A stretch of 64,000 nt of DNA, from positions 1 through 64,000 of the forward strand of contig JAGOAJ010000015.1 in the NCBI GenBank assembly GCA_017983955.1, given 5' to 3'. The stretch comes from Burkholderiaceae bacterium (GTDB lineage Bacteria > Pseudomonadota > Gammaproteobacteria > Burkholderiales > Burkholderiaceae_B). Below are positions 25,989 to 35,955 of this stretch, piece after piece. Positions within the stretch are counted from its first letter, which is position 1; the number at the start of each line of letters is the position of its first letter. Made by a program: the position numbers and the translations under genes. Below the pieces are notes generated by a model. The model was not told where the DNA came from and made no database searches. It was given only the letters and a program-made list of their open reading frames with translations.

Positions 25989-27338
25989 CTAAACGGTATC
26001 CAGTGGCTTGACCACTGGACGCATCGCCACTATTACGTAACAGACATAGGACGACGCATACATAGCGCTGGTCGCCAACATGATGCCAGCTGGCCCCATG
26101 ATAGGAGCCAGCACCAAATTCATAATGGCTTTAACCGCAAAATTGGCGATCGCAATGGCGGCCATGATGCGATAGCGATTTTGACTGGCCAGTAGCTGTA
26201 CCAGTATCAGCACGCCAAAATAAAATGGCAGCTGCAGCAAACCCCAACGCAGCACATGGGCTACCGTCACGGTATTCTGAGCGGTAAATTGACCTCGCTC
26301 AAACAGCAGGCTAACGCCCCACCCAGCCAGCAACCACCCTATAGCGGTAACCACGGCTCCGGCAAACAACATCAATACCGACCACTTCAAAGCCGTGGCA
26401 CGCGCATGCGCGGCATCGCCACGGCTTTGGATATCGGCCAGCACAGGTAGCGCCGCCCGCCCTACCGAGGCCGCACCCACCCCCAGCAACAAAGACAACA
26501 AGCGGCTGGCATAGCCCAAAGTGGCATTCGCATTCGCACCCAGATTGGCCGCCGTGTACTGATCTATAGGGCCTACGAAGCTCATGGCAACCTGCCCTAT
26601 CAGCATCACGCCAGCCGCCTTGACCAGGGCAGGCCATTGCTCTGAGGTGGCGCTAAAGCGGGGCCGCCCCCACATGCCATCGGCTCGGGCGGCCAACTTC
26701 AACAGCCATATCGACTGCACCAAATAGCCCACCAAAGTCCCCCACAGCAAGGGGCCTATATTATTTACCGAGCCCGCCAGCAACACCCAAGTCAATATGA
26801 CCACGGCGGGAACGCTGTCCAATAGTGTGTTGATATGCCGTTCATGAGCCCGCAAACGTGCTGCGCTGATGCCCGTCATCAAGGTCAACAAGGCAGCCGG
26901 GGCAAAGGCAAACATTAGCTCTGAGCTCATTAGCCGCGCCTGCTGGGGCAAGCCACCACCCGCCCAGGTCAACACCCAGGGCCAGGCCACATACAAGGCA
27001 ACGGCAAGTATCACCCCTATGGCGATCACCCATGCCTGGAGTTCACCCAGGAAACGAGCACGACTGGCTCTATCCTGCAAACGGGTGCGCACCAGCACCG
27101 GTATCAATACCACTGACAAAGCGCCCACTATAGTCAGAGGCAGCCAGTTCGCCATGGTCATGGTGAACTGATAGGCATCCACGGCGTCGCTAATCCCATA
27201 GCGGTAGGCCACCGCCATTTCCTTGAATGCACCTACCCCTTTGCCCAGCAGCAAAAAGAAAGCCACCCGCATGGCCCCAACCGCAATGCGGCGATGATCT
27301 GGGTGCAGGTGGTTGAGCCGCTGTTTCAGTGTTTTCAA
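25989..27338 (-). CDS. MurJ-like lipid-linked oligosaccharide flippase
   Basis: A polytopic membrane protein of about 449 residues and 12-14 helices in the MVF (MurJ) family of the MOP superfamily. Recognisable are GKGVGAFKEMAVAYRYGISD and AVDAYQF near the N-terminus and LLFERGQFTAQNTVTVAHVL in the second half, both MurJ-like. Within this operon it most likely flips the lipid-linked sugar unit rather than lipid II, the role Wzx usually plays. The start is uncertain: the frame stays open to 27461 inside the epimerase gene; I choose TTG at 27338, 1 bp after the epimerase stop, while an ATG at 27272 would truncate the first helix. Confidence 0.85.
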   Translation of the reverse strand: MKTLKQRLNHLHPDHRRIAVGAMRVAFFLLLGKGVGAFKEMAVAYRYGISDAVDAYQFTMTMANWLPLTIVGALSVVLIPVLVRTRLQDRASRARFLGELQAWVIAIGVILAVALYVAWPWVLTWAGGGLPQQARLMSSELMFAFAPAALLTLMTGISAARLRAHERHINTLLDSVPAVVILTWVLLAGSVNNIGPLLWGTLVGYLVQSIWLLKLAARADGMWGRPRFSATSEQWPALVKAAGVMLIGQVAMSFVGPIDQYTAANLGANANATLGYASRLLSLLLGVGAASVGRAALPVLADIQSRGDAAHARATALKWSVLMLFAGAVVTAIGWLLAGWGVSLLFERGQFTAQNTVTVAHVLRWGLLQLPFYFGVLILVQLLASQNRYRIMAAIAIANFAVKAIMNLVLAPIMGPAGIMLATSAMYASSYVCYVIVAMRPVVKPLDTV

Positions 27339-27339
27339 A

Positions 27340-28365
27340 TCAACGTAGGAATTGCGTGTACCACGGCATGGAGACTTCAATTCCCCGGACAATATCGTGC
27401 AAGGGCTCGTAGCCCAACAGCTCAGACGCCTTGCTGATATCCGCTTGGGAGTGTCTGACATCCCCGGCCCGGAATTCAGCGTGCACTGGACGCTTGTCGT
27501 AGACTATGCCGTTATTAGCCAAGGATTTGGCCAGGTAGTCGAATAGTTCATTCAGGCTGGTACGGGCGTTATACGCAACGTTATATACCTGGTTGACCCC
27601 TTCGGGCTGAGCCAGCGAACCCAGAATATTGGCCTGCACGACGTTATCAATAAAGCAGAAGTCACGGCTGGTTTCGCCATCGCCGTTAATTACAACGTCT
27701 TCGCCCCGTATCATGGCGGCTATCCATTTAGGAATCACTGCCGCATACGCGCCTTCAGGGTCCTGCCGTTTACCAAACACATTGAAATAACGCAGGCCAA
27801 CGCTGCCAAAGCCATAGGCCCGGCTGAACACATCGGCATACAGTTCGTTGACGTATTTAGTGACGGCATAAGGTGACAAGGGGCGACCTATGCGATCTTC
27901 GAATTTGGGGAGTTCTTCAAGGTCGCCATAGGTAGAACTGGATGCGGCGTACACAAACGACTGCACTTTGGCATCGCGCGCAGCCACCAGCATGTTCAGG
28001 AAACCACCGATATTGACGTCATTGCTGGCGATTGGGTTTTGCAATGAGCGCGGGACCGAACCCAGAGCAGCCTGGTGCAATACATGGTCCACGCCCTTGA
28101 GTACCTGATGGCAGGTATCCAGATCACGGATATCGCCTTCGTGGAAGGTAAAGCGCTTCCATTGATCTGGCGTCACAGCCCGCTGGACCTCGTCCAGGTT
28201 GTAGCTATGGCCTGTCGAGAAGTTATCCAGCCCGACCACCGCCTGATCCATTTGCAGCAAAGCCTCTAGTAAATTAGAGCCGATAAACCCCGCGCAGCCG
28301 GTGATCAACCATACTTTGGGTTCGGTCCGTAACTTAGTGACAACTTCCTGATAACGTGAGCTCAT
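27340..28365 (-). CDS. wbpP: UDP-N-acetylglucosamine 4-epimerase (WbpP/TviC type)
   Basis: A 341-residue extended SDR that interconverts UDP-GlcNAc/UDP-GalNAc or the corresponding uronic acids. The NAD motif GCAGFIG is at 23-29; catalytic Ser near 143; Tyr166-x3-Lys170 (YAVTK). Long stretches such as [23 protein letters not shown] and [14 protein letters not shown] match the WbpP/TviC group from memory, which supports this subfamily over a plain GalE. It stands 17 bp downstream of the wbpO-like dehydrogenase, the same pairing as in the Vi antigen and P. aeruginosa O6 clusters; together they make UDP-GalNAcA. Confidence 0.92.
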   Translation of the reverse strand: MSSRYQEVVTKLRTEPKVWLITGCAGFIGSNLLEALLQMDQAVVGLDNFSTGHSYNLDEVQRAVTPDQWKRFTFHEGDIRDLDTCHQVLKGVDHVLHQAALGSVPRSLQNPIASNDVNIGGFLNMLVAARDAKVQSFVYAASSSTYGDLEELPKFEDRIGRPLSPYAVTKYVNELYADVFSRAYGFGSVGLRYFNVFGKRQDPEGAYAAVIPKWIAAMIRGEDVVINGDGETSRDFCFIDNVVQANILGSLAQPEGVNQVYNVAYNARTSLNELFDYLAKSLANNGIVYDKRPVHAEFRAGDVRHSQADISKASELLGYEPLHDIVRGIEVSMPWYTQFLR

Positions 28366-28381
28366 GATATACCTTTCGATG

Positions 28382-29656
28382 TTACAGCCGTAGATCGGAT
28401 TCGTGCTGTTGCAACACGTACTTCAGGTCGTACAGCACGTGTTCTGGCTTGCCCAGGCTACGTATGCCAGCTGCACCCATCGCTACGAACTGCTGATGGG
28501 CAACAGCAACAATGATGGCATCATATGTACCCGGCACAGGAGCGGCTATGGGGTTTATGGCGTATTCGTGAGCAGCCGCTTCCGGATCTACCCACGGATC
28601 GTGAACGTCCACATCAATGTTGTACTCGGCCAGTTCCCTGACAATATCAACGATACGCGTGTTGCGTAAATCGGGGCAGTTTTCCTTGAAAGCCAAACCC
28701 ATCAGCAACACCTTGGAACCCTGGACCTGTATGCGTCGCTTGGTCATGGCTTTGATCAGTTGCGACACCACATAACCGCCCATGGAGTCGTTCAGCCTGC
28801 GCCCTGCCAATATGATTTCTGGGTGATAGCCCAGGGATTGTGCTTTATGAGTCAGGTAGTAAGGGTCCACACCTATGCAGTGCCCGCCCACCAAACCTGG
28901 CCTGAAAGGCAGGAAGTTCCACTTGGTGCCAGCCGCTTCCAGAACCGCCTGGGTATCTATACCCATCTTATTAAAAATAAGCGCCAATTCATTGATAAGC
29001 GCGATATTCACATCACGCTGGGTATTTTCTATGACCTTGGCGGCTTCAGCGACCCGTATAGAAGATGCCATATGTGTGCCGGCAACAATAATTTCAGCAT
29101 ACAGGCTATCGATCAATTGGGCGATTTCTGGCGTAGAGCCAGATGTGACCTTTTTGATGTTGGCTACCCTGTGCGTCTTGTCGCCAGGGTTGATACGCTC
29201 GGGGCTATAGCCAGCGTAGAAGTCCTGATTAAAGTGCAGGCCGGAAATACGTTCCAATACAGGCACACACACTTCTTCTGTGGCGCCCGGATACACCGTG
29301 GACTCGTAAATCACGATGTCGCCACGTTTTAGCACTTTGCCTATGGTTTCACTGGCACGCACCAAAGGCGTCAGGTCAGGCTGCTTGTATTCATCTATAG
29401 GCGTGGGCACAGTGACCACATACACATTAGCCTCGGAGAGTTCTACCGCCTGATGGGTATAACGCAATCCCGAGGCCTGCGTCAGCTCATCCGGCTCCAC
29501 TTCCAAAGTGCGGTCCACACCGTTTTTCAGTTCGGCAATCCGATCCGCATTGATATCAAATCCCAGCACCGACCGTTTCTTGCCGAACTCAACCGCCAGC
29601 GGCAGTCCTACATAACCCAGGCCAACGATGGCAAGCTTCACGTCTTGAATTTGCAA
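28382..29656 (-). CDS. wbpO: UDP-N-acetyl-hexosamine 6-dehydrogenase (WbpO/TviB type)
   Basis: A 424-residue UDP-sugar dehydrogenase that oxidises C6 of UDP-GlcNAc or UDP-GalNAc to the uronic acid with two NAD+. The GLGYVG nucleotide loop is at residues 12-17, the [19 protein letters not shown] linker helix carries Lys207 and Asn211, and the catalytic Cys260 is in [15 protein letters not shown]. The [17 protein letters not shown] block opens the C-terminal domain. Sequence style and the adjacent wbpP-like gene favour WbpO/TviB over WecC or Ugd. It is the second gene of the polysaccharide operon, with a 50-bp gap after the initiating transferase. Confidence 0.92.
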   Translation of the reverse strand: MQIQDVKLAIVGLGYVGLPLAVEFGKKRSVLGFDINADRIAELKNGVDRTLEVEPDELTQASGLRYTHQAVELSEANVYVVTVPTPIDEYKQPDLTPLVRASETIGKVLKRGDIVIYESTVYPGATEEVCVPVLERISGLHFNQDFYAGYSPERINPGDKTHRVANIKKVTSGSTPEIAQLIDSLYAEIIVAGTHMASSIRVAEAAKVIENTQRDVNIALINELALIFNKMGIDTQAVLEAAGTKWNFLPFRPGLVGGHCIGVDPYYLTHKAQSLGYHPEIILAGRRLNDSMGGYVVSQLIKAMTKRRIQVQGSKVLLMGLAFKENCPDLRNTRIVDIVRELAEYNIDVDVHDPWVDPEAAAHEYAINPIAAPVPGTYDAIIVAVAHQQFVAMGAAGIRSLGKPEHVLYDLKYVLQQHESDLRL

Positions 29657-29706
29657 CTCGATTCTCCAACTGTTCGTTTGATAGTTCTAGTTTACGGCGA
29701 AACCAC

Positions 29707-30846
29707 TTATTTGCGCCGGCTATGGCGGCCCAGCGAAGGCAATAGCAGCCAGGCAGGCCTGCGCCACGACACCAACCTGCGATACAACCAAATATACACA
29801 GAGGCAAACACCACCAGGCTGGCGCACAAGGCCCAGGCGTTGTCCCACCAAATCGTGGCAGGCACTAGCCCTATCAACGCCAACACCCACAGATAGGGTG
29901 ATGTCATGGCGTTGCACAAGGCCGGTACCGCATGACGCCCGTCGCGGCTGAATGTGACCCGCACCAAGCGGCGGAACACTAACTGGTGCAAGTGCAGCGC
30001 GTCTGGCTGATCCACAGGCGTGCCACGTTTGAAGCGGCGCCGCCAAATAGAGAACATGGTTTCGAAAACGGGGTAGAACAATACCGCCAATGCGTAAAAA
30101 GGCGATACGCTAGGATTACGCACGACCAGCTGCACAGCCAGTTCCGCCAGCATAAAGCCCAGAAAATAAGCGCCGCCATCCCCCAAGAACACCCGTCCGA
30201 ACGGAAAGTTCCAGACCAGGAACCCCAAGGTGGCCGACGCCAGGGCTGCCGCAATTAAAAAGATGGGAATATCCTGAACCTGCAATGCCACCAGCGCCAG
30301 GGACAAGGCCATCAGCGTAGCTATCATGCCCGCCAGGCCATTCATGCCATCGATGATGTTCAGTGCGTGGGTACAGCCGCCCACCGCCACCATGGTGAAT
30401 AGCAGCGAGATTGGCCAATATGACAGTATCCAGTCCGCCCAGCCCAGCCCAACGCGCGACACTCCACCCAATAACCACCAGGCGATCGCCGCCGACGCGA
30501 AGGCAGCCAGCAGACGCTTTCCTGAACCCACATCTTTCGTAATGTCTTCCAGCAAGCCGGCCACAAATACCGGCATCGCCGAAATAAACAGCACCGGCCA
30601 TAGCCAGGTCAGCGTCATATTACTGGGACCTAACACCAGTAGACCCGCCAGACTGCCGGCCACGACCGCCAAGCCACCCACCCGCGGCGTAGAGCGCGTA
30701 TGAGAAGCCTGGGGTTTATGTAAGTCGGTATCGCCGGTATAACGGCCATGCCAGCGTTCGGAGACCACAATCAGCCCCCCGACGCCAAAGGCGACTATAC
30801 AAATATAAACCCAGGTAAAAGATTCCCAAAGGTTAGGCGAGATCAC
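29707..30846 (-). CDS. Polyprenyl-phosphate HexNAc-1-phosphate transferase (MraY/WecA family)
   Basis: A membrane enzyme of about 379 residues and some 10-11 helices that transfers a HexNAc-1-phosphate from UDP to undecaprenyl phosphate, starting assembly of a glycan. The first cytosolic loop has LHKPQASHTRSTPRVGG, the catalytic loops are NIIDGMNGLAG and GRVFLGDGGAYFLGF, as in WecA/WbpL. The start is GTG at 30846 with GGGGA a few bases before it; another GTG at 30894 is possible. It is the first gene of the operon, about 150 bp downstream of the terminator at 30997-31029. Confidence 0.88.
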   Translation of the reverse strand: MISPNLWESFTWVYICIVAFGVGGLIVVSERWHGRYTGDTDLHKPQASHTRSTPRVGGLAVVAGSLAGLLVLGPSNMTLTWLWPVLFISAMPVFVAGLLEDITKDVGSGKRLLAAFASAAIAWWLLGGVSRVGLGWADWILSYWPISLLFTMVAVGGCTHALNIIDGMNGLAGMIATLMALSLALVALQVQDIPIFLIAAALASATLGFLVWNFPFGRVFLGDGGAYFLGFMLAELAVQLVVRNPSVSPFYALAVLFYPVFETMFSIWRRRFKRGTPVDQPDALHLHQLVFRRLVRVTFSRDGRHAVPALCNAMTSPYLWVLALIGLVPATIWWDNAWALCASLVVFASVYIWLYRRLVSWRRPAWLLLPSLGRHSRRK

Positions 30847-30996
30847 AGCATCCCCATGAATGATGACGTAGTCGGTGGCACATGAAGTACACACATCGAC
30901 CTTAAAAACAATCCGTATTATCCAATGTATTTGTAACTACGGGCCGTAATCGCACTAAAGAAGTGCAACAAGACATATTCTTGAAGAAAAAAAACC

Positions 30997-31029
30997 AAAA
31001 AAAAACCCGAGATCTTACGATCTCGGGTT
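30997..31029 (-). terminator. Strong Rho-independent terminator upstream of the polysaccharide operon
   Basis: On the minus strand AACCCGAGATC - GTAA - GATCTCGGGTT forms a perfect 11-bp stem with a tetraloop, followed by a run of 7-9 T. It lies 150 bp before the first polysaccharide gene and 275 bp after the coq7 stop. It ends the candidate RNA that starts near 31145. Confidence 0.9.
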
Positions 31030-31145
31030 AAATCCACCAAAGGAGGAGGGTGGAGGAGACAACCGGGGCAAGTCGGGCTACTAAGGTGGAACCTGAGCCT
31101 GCGTGTTGAGGGTTTACCCTTTGCAATCACGCTGCGACATCCAAT
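30997..31145 (-). ncRNA. Candidate small RNA or attenuated leader with anti-Shine-Dalgarno loop
   Basis: A predicted 149-nt transcript bounded by a near-consensus promoter and an intrinsic terminator, with no protein-coding pattern. Three stem-loops are visible on the minus strand. First, GCGTG...CACGC enclosing AGGGT/ACCCT. Then TCCACC (31049-31054) pairing with GGTGGA (31033-31038) around the loop CTCCTCCTTT, which is complementary to a Shine-Dalgarno sequence; a second CTCCTCC lies just before it. Last, the terminator hairpin. CU-rich loops of this sort are typical of sRNAs that block ribosome binding. Because the RNA points into the polysaccharide operon, it could equally be a prematurely terminated leader. 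Not matched to a named family. Confidence 0.6.
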
Positions 31146-31151
31146 AACTAA

Positions 31152-31180
31152 AGTATATAACTGCTTTTTGTGCGATGCAA
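31152..31180 (-). promoter_or_regulatory. Sigma-70 promoter of the candidate small RNA
   Basis: On the minus strand TTGCAT (31175-31180) and TATACT (31152-31157) are separated by exactly 17 nt, close to the sigma-70 consensus. AT-rich sequence lies upstream to about 31300 and could act as an UP element. The start of transcription is expected near 31145. Confidence 0.7.
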
Positions 31181-31305
31181 GATAAAAATGCAATTTTGTG
31201 GAAAAAATGTTGTTTTGTTGCTTTTTTAAGACGCCAATAAAACACAAAACAGCCACAACGTCATTAAGTATAAACCCTTGGACCATTTTGCGCCAGCACT
31301 ATCGA

Positions 31306-32037
31306 TTAAATACGATAGGCTGTGGTGGTCATAACCTTGGACATGGCCTTCATAGCGAACTTAACCAAACCTGGCAAGGCTTCAGCGCCATGCTGTTCGG
31401 CTGTCATCCTATGGCTGATTTCATCGTCGCGCATCTGGGTCACTATGGCACGAGAGCGCTGATCTACCAGGGGCAGATCCTGTAAATGACGTTCCAGATG
31501 GTCTTCTACCTGGCGTTCTGTTTCGGCCATGAAACCCAGATTCTTCCCTACCCCGCCGCGCCCCGCCAGCAGCCCCAAAGAAAAAGAACTTAAATACCAC
31601 AATGGGTTAAATACACTGGGCCTGCTGTTGAGTTCGACCAGCCTATCGTTACACCACACCAAATGATCAACCTCTTCGGCAGCTGCCTGCAACAAAACTT
31701 TTTGAATTGCTGCGTCGCGGCAAAATACTGCCTGACCACGATATAAAGCCTGAGCGCAGATTTCGCCCACATGATTGACGCGCATCAAACCGGCCGCATG
31801 CCGCCGCTGCTCATCGGTAAGCGCATCTGCGGCGGGCGACACAACTGCCGATGCTTGGGGGTCGGACGAGGCCACCGTCGCATGCACGCTAGACACTTGC
31901 AGCGCCGGATTAGGCCTGGCCGCATGCATAGTGCCTGCCAAGACTTGCATGGCGCGCCCTAATTCAGATAAAACACCATCCACCACGGTAATGCGGCGTG
32001 CAAAACCCGACTTGGCCGGTATATTGTCGATAACCAT
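31306..32037 (-). CDS. coq7: 2-polyprenyl-3-methyl-6-methoxy-1,4-benzoquinone monooxygenase
   Basis: A 243-residue di-iron hydroxylase of ubiquinone synthesis (C6 hydroxylation), the Coq7 type used by betaproteobacteria in place of UbiF. The carboxylate/His ligands appear in LMRVNHVGEICAQALYRGQA, AAAEEVDHLVWCNDRLVELN and MRDDEISHRMTAEQHGAEAL. The N-terminal 75 residues are Ala/Ser-rich and poorly conserved, as usual in this family. It acts at the inner membrane. It is divergent from the OsmC gene. Confidence 0.93.
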   Translation of the reverse strand: MVIDNIPAKSGFARRITVVDGVLSELGRAMQVLAGTMHAARPNPALQVSSVHATVASSDPQASAVVSPAADALTDEQRRHAAGLMRVNHVGEICAQALYRGQAVFCRDAAIQKVLLQAAAEEVDHLVWCNDRLVELNSRPSVFNPLWYLSSFSLGLLAGRGGVGKNLGFMAETERQVEDHLERHLQDLPLVDQRSRAIVTQMRDDEISHRMTAEQHGAEALPGLVKFAMKAMSKVMTTTAYRI

Positions 32038-32286
32038 AAGACGCTTTCCTAGTGACGCAGATAGAACCTGACCCTGTCTCGCTCAAGAAAAAGCCAGACT
32101 AAGGGTAAGGCTATAGCCAGTATAACCAGCCCGCGTCCCGTTTGCTCTTGATATAGCAAGCAACATTCCTGGTGTGTCCCGCTAGTTGGCCGCCGTGGGA
32201 TTGTCATCAAACAAGCGGGGTTTAAGCGTTTGCGCTTTCAGGGCGAATCGGTGATGATTTACACTAGCACTTATTCAGGAAAAATC

Positions 32287-32709
32287 ATGGAATGCACGAT
32301 AGATTGGGGCGGCCCCCAGGGAATGTTGTTCGTCGCACGAACAGGTAGCGGTCACGTCGCCACTATGGACGGCGCACCCGATGGCGGCGGTAATAACCTA
32401 GCACCACGTCCTATGGAAATGATGCTGGCAGGCGCAGGCGGTTGTGCCGCCTACGATGTCGTTTTAATACTGAAGCGCGGTCGCCACGACGTGACCGGCT
32501 GCCAAGTAAAGCTGACCGCTGAACGCGCCGACACCGATCCCAAAGTATTTACTCGTATTAACTTCGCGTTTGTGGTCACAGGCAAAAACCTGTCGACGCC
32601 CGCTGTCGAGCGAGCCGTGCAGCTTTCACATGACAAATACTGCTCGGCCTCTGCAATGCTGGCCAAAACCGCTGAAATCACGCACACAGTGCACATCCAG
32701 GAGCACTGA
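32287..32709 (+). CDS. OsmC-family protein
   Basis: A 140-residue OsmC/Ohr-fold protein; family members reduce organic hydroperoxides through two Cys. The first is in [20 protein letters not shown], the second in [16 protein letters not shown], both at the expected places. The ATG at 32287 has AGGA just upstream; earlier in-frame ATGs at 32230 and 32254 are possible but not supported by a site. It closely precedes thyA (2-bp gap), so the two are likely co-transcribed, although no functional link is known. Confidence 0.88.
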   Translation: MECTIDWGGPQGMLFVARTGSGHVATMDGAPDGGGNNLAPRPMEMMLAGAGGCAAYDVVLILKRGRHDVTGCQVKLTAERADTDPKVFTRINFAFVVTGKNLSTPAVERAVQLSHDKYCSASAMLAKTAEITHTVHIQEH

Positions 32710-32711
32710 CC

Positions 32712-33506
32712 ATGCAGCAGTACGAAGACCTTATGCGACACGTGTATGAACACGGCCAGCTAAAAACCGACCGCACCGGCACTGGTACGCGTTCGGTATT
32801 CGGCCATCAGATGCGCTTTGACCTGTCGCAGGGGTTCCCGCTGGTTACCACCAAAAAGCTGCACACCAAAAGCATCTTCATAGAACTACTATGGTTTCTT
32901 AGTGGCAGCTCGAATGTGCGCTGGTTGCAGGAAAATGGCGTCAGCATCTGGAATGAATGGGCAGGCCCCGACGGTGAGCTAGGCCCTGTATACGGCGTGC
33001 AGTGGCGCTCTTGGCCTACCCCTGATGGCCGTCATATCGACCAGATCAGTCAAGTTTTGGAACAAATACAGCAAAACCCAGATTCCCGCCGCCTGATCGT
33101 ATCCGCCTGGAATGTAGGGGAAATACAAAACATGGCCTTGCCACCCTGCCATGCCTTTTTTCAGTTCTACGTGGCCGACGGCAAGCTGTCCTGCCAGTTA
33201 TATCAGCGCAGTGCAGATATTTTCCTGGGCGTCCCATTCAACATCGCCAGCTATGCACTGCTAACCCATATGGTGGCCCAGCAGTGCAACCTGGACGTTG
33301 GTGACTTCATCTGGACGGGCGGCGACTGCCATTTATATAGCAACCACATGGAGCAGGTCGCCCTGCAGTTATCTCGCGAACCCTACCCCTATCCGACTCT
33401 AACTATTAAACGCAAGCCTGAATCGCTGTTTGATTATCGCTACGAAGACTTCGAAATATCTAACTACCATCACCACCCCCACATCAAAGCACCTGTGGCG
33501 ATCTAA
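32712..33506 (+). CDS. thyA: Thymidylate synthase
   Basis: A 264-residue enzyme with the same length as E. coli ThyA. It methylates dUMP with methylene-tetrahydrofolate to give dTMP and dihydrofolate. The catalytic Cys146 is in [14 protein letters not shown], the folate and dUMP contacts in [10 protein letters not shown] and [20 protein letters not shown]. It is followed 6 bp later by folA, which recycles the dihydrofolate, a common pairing. Confidence 0.97.
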   Translation: MQQYEDLMRHVYEHGQLKTDRTGTGTRSVFGHQMRFDLSQGFPLVTTKKLHTKSIFIELLWFLSGSSNVRWLQENGVSIWNEWAGPDGELGPVYGVQWRSWPTPDGRHIDQISQVLEQIQQNPDSRRLIVSAWNVGEIQNMALPPCHAFFQFYVADGKLSCQLYQRSADIFLGVPFNIASYALLTHMVAQQCNLDVGDFIWTGGDCHLYSNHMEQVALQLSREPYPYPTLTIKRKPESLFDYRYEDFEISNYHHHPHIKAPVAI

Positions 33507-33512
33507 GCTGAC

Positions 33513-34004
33513 ATGAACACTCCTTTAGTACAACTTGTTGTCGCCTATGCCGACAATCGCGTCATAGGACGCGACAACACACTGCCTTGGCGCCTGCCAT
33601 CGGATCTTGCCCACTTCAAGCGCACCACCATGGGCTGCCCTATTATTATGGGGCGCAATACCTGGGAATCGCTGGGCCGTCCCCTGCCTGGCCGACCCAA
33701 CTTAGTGGTTACTCGCAATCCAGACTATATAGCGTCAGGCGCCACCACCTACGCATCACTGGACGCTGCGCTGGCGGCCTGCGCAAGCGCAGCCAGGGTC
33801 TGCGTCATAGGCGGCCAGCAGTTGTTTGACCTGGCGCTAACTATTGCCGATGAAGTCGTAGCCACAGAAATACACGCCGATGTAGACGGCGACACCTACT
33901 TTCCGCCACTGGACAGCGCGATCTGGCAAGAAACCTCACGTCAGCCCCAAATGCCGGAAAATGGCTTGGCCTTTGATTTCGTGGTTTACGAACGCATAAC
34001 TTGA
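33513..34004 (+). CDS. folA: Dihydrofolate reductase
   Basis: A 163-residue NADPH-dependent reductase of dihydrofolate. VVAYADNRVIGRDNTLPWRL contains the substrate loop, the acidic catalytic residue is Asp31 in LPSDLAHFKRTT, the NADPH site is MGRNTWESLGRPLPGR, and the second glycine loop is CVIGGQQLFDLAL. Trimethoprim target family. It pairs with thyA; the rplU promoter begins within its last codons. Confidence 0.96.
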   Translation: MNTPLVQLVVAYADNRVIGRDNTLPWRLPSDLAHFKRTTMGCPIIMGRNTWESLGRPLPGRPNLVVTRNPDYIASGATTYASLDAALAACASAARVCVIGGQQLFDLALTIADEVVATEIHADVDGDTYFPPLDSAIWQETSRQPQMPENGLAFDFVVYERIT

Positions 34005-34030
34005 CGCTGATTAAACTCCCGGGGTAGAAT
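34001..34030 (+). promoter_or_regulatory. rplU-rpmA promoter
   Basis: TTGACG (34001-34006) and TAGAAT (34025-34030) are 18 nt apart, a good sigma-70 match. The -35 box overlaps the folA stop. The start is expected near 34037, about 40 nt before the rplU ATG. Confidence 0.75.
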
Positions 34031-34036
34031 CGGGAG

Positions 34037-34061
34037 CTTGGCATATTTGGCCAAGATTTTT
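34037..34061 (+). promoter_or_regulatory. Hairpin plus T tract in the rplU leader
   Basis: CTTGGC (34037-34042) pairs with GCCAAG (34050-34055), followed by ATTTTT. It sits at the predicted 5' end of the rplU mRNA, ahead of the ribosome-binding site (AGGAA). It could act as a weak attenuator or an L21 binding site, by analogy with autoregulated ribosomal-protein leaders; this is inference. Confidence 0.4.
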
Positions 34062-34077
34062 CATTTAGGAATCCCAC

Positions 34078-34389
34078 ATGTACGCGGTCATAAAAACCGG
34101 CGGCAAACAGTATCGTGTTGCTGCAGGTCAAAAATTGAAAATAGAACAGATACCGGCAGACATTGGGCAAGAAATCACGCTAGACCAGGTATTATCGGTT
34201 GGCGAAGGCGAACAATTAAAAATTGGTACGCCTTTGGTCGACGGTGCCCTGGTCACAGCAACAGTTCTTGCGCAAGGCCGCCACGACAAGGTCATCATCT
34301 TTAAAATGCGCCGGCGCAAGCACTACCGGAAAACGCAAGGCCATCGTCAAAACTACACCGAAGTGCGCATCGACGCCATTACGGCCTAA
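34078..34389 (+). CDS. rplU: 50S ribosomal protein L21
   Basis: A 103-residue ribosomal protein, full length. It starts [20 protein letters not shown] and ends with the rRNA-binding [20 protein letters not shown]. Its partner rpmA follows 36 bp later, and obgE and proB come next, the standard order in betaproteobacteria. Confidence 0.98.
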   Translation: MYAVIKTGGKQYRVAAGQKLKIEQIPADIGQEITLDQVLSVGEGEQLKIGTPLVDGALVTATVLAQGRHDKVIIFKMRRRKHYRKTQGHRQNYTEVRIDAITA

Positions 34390-34425
34390 CGACACGCTAA
34401 CGGATATAGACTTCAGGAGCTAAAC

Positions 34426-34686
34426 ATGGCACAGAAAAAAGGCGGCGGCTCTACGCGTAACGGTCGCGACTCAGAATCGAAGCGCCTAGGTGTAAAAGCC
34501 TACGGCGGTCAGCTGATCTCGGCAGGTTCCATCATAGTTCGCCAGCGCGGCACCCAGTTTCACCCCGGCGTTAACGTCGGTATCGGTAAAGACCACACAT
34601 TGTTTTCGTTGGTCACAGGCAAAGTTCAATTCGCCATCAAAGGCGCACTGAACAAGCGTACCGTATCGGTTGTTGCAGCAGAGTAA
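34426..34686 (+). CDS. rpmA: 50S ribosomal protein L27
   Basis: An 86-residue protein starting [20 protein letters not shown], whose flexible N-terminus reaches the peptidyl-transferase centre. [20 protein letters not shown] is the conserved core. AGGAGCTAAAC gives a good ribosome-binding site. A terminator follows 20 bp after the stop. Confidence 0.98.
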   Translation: MAQKKGGGSTRNGRDSESKRLGVKAYGGQLISAGSIIVRQRGTQFHPGVNVGIGKDHTLFSLVTGKVQFAIKGALNKRTVSVVAAE

Positions 34687-34705
34687 GCCCTGCCGCTATA
34701 GCTAT

Positions 34706-34740
34706 AAAAGCCCTGCCGCTAAGGCGGGGCTTTTTGTTTT
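34706..34740 (+). terminator. Rho-independent terminator after rpmA
   Basis: AAAGCCCTGCC - GCTAA - GGCGGGGCTTT forms a stem with one G-U pair followed by TTTTTGTTTT. It separates the ribosomal-protein unit from obgE, 82 bp downstream. Confidence 0.88.
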
Positions 34741-34809
34741 AGAATATCCAAAAGGCCTGTGGCTTTCCCACGGGACTGCATTGTGGGCGCGGACTCGCCC
34801 TATTTTTAG

Positions 34810-35928
<1,119 letters not shown>

Positions 35929-35955
35929 CGACATCACTCTCGCCACACAAACGCT

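Noticed and set aside
28760-29332. A 190-codon open frame antisense to wbpO
   Set aside because: Overlaps the dehydrogenase with all its catalytic motifs; no protein-like pattern.
30895-30990. A JUMPstart/ops element (RfaH site) before the polysaccharide operon
   Set aside because: The closest word on the minus strand, GGCCCGTAG, misses the GGCGGTAG core, so I do not claim it.
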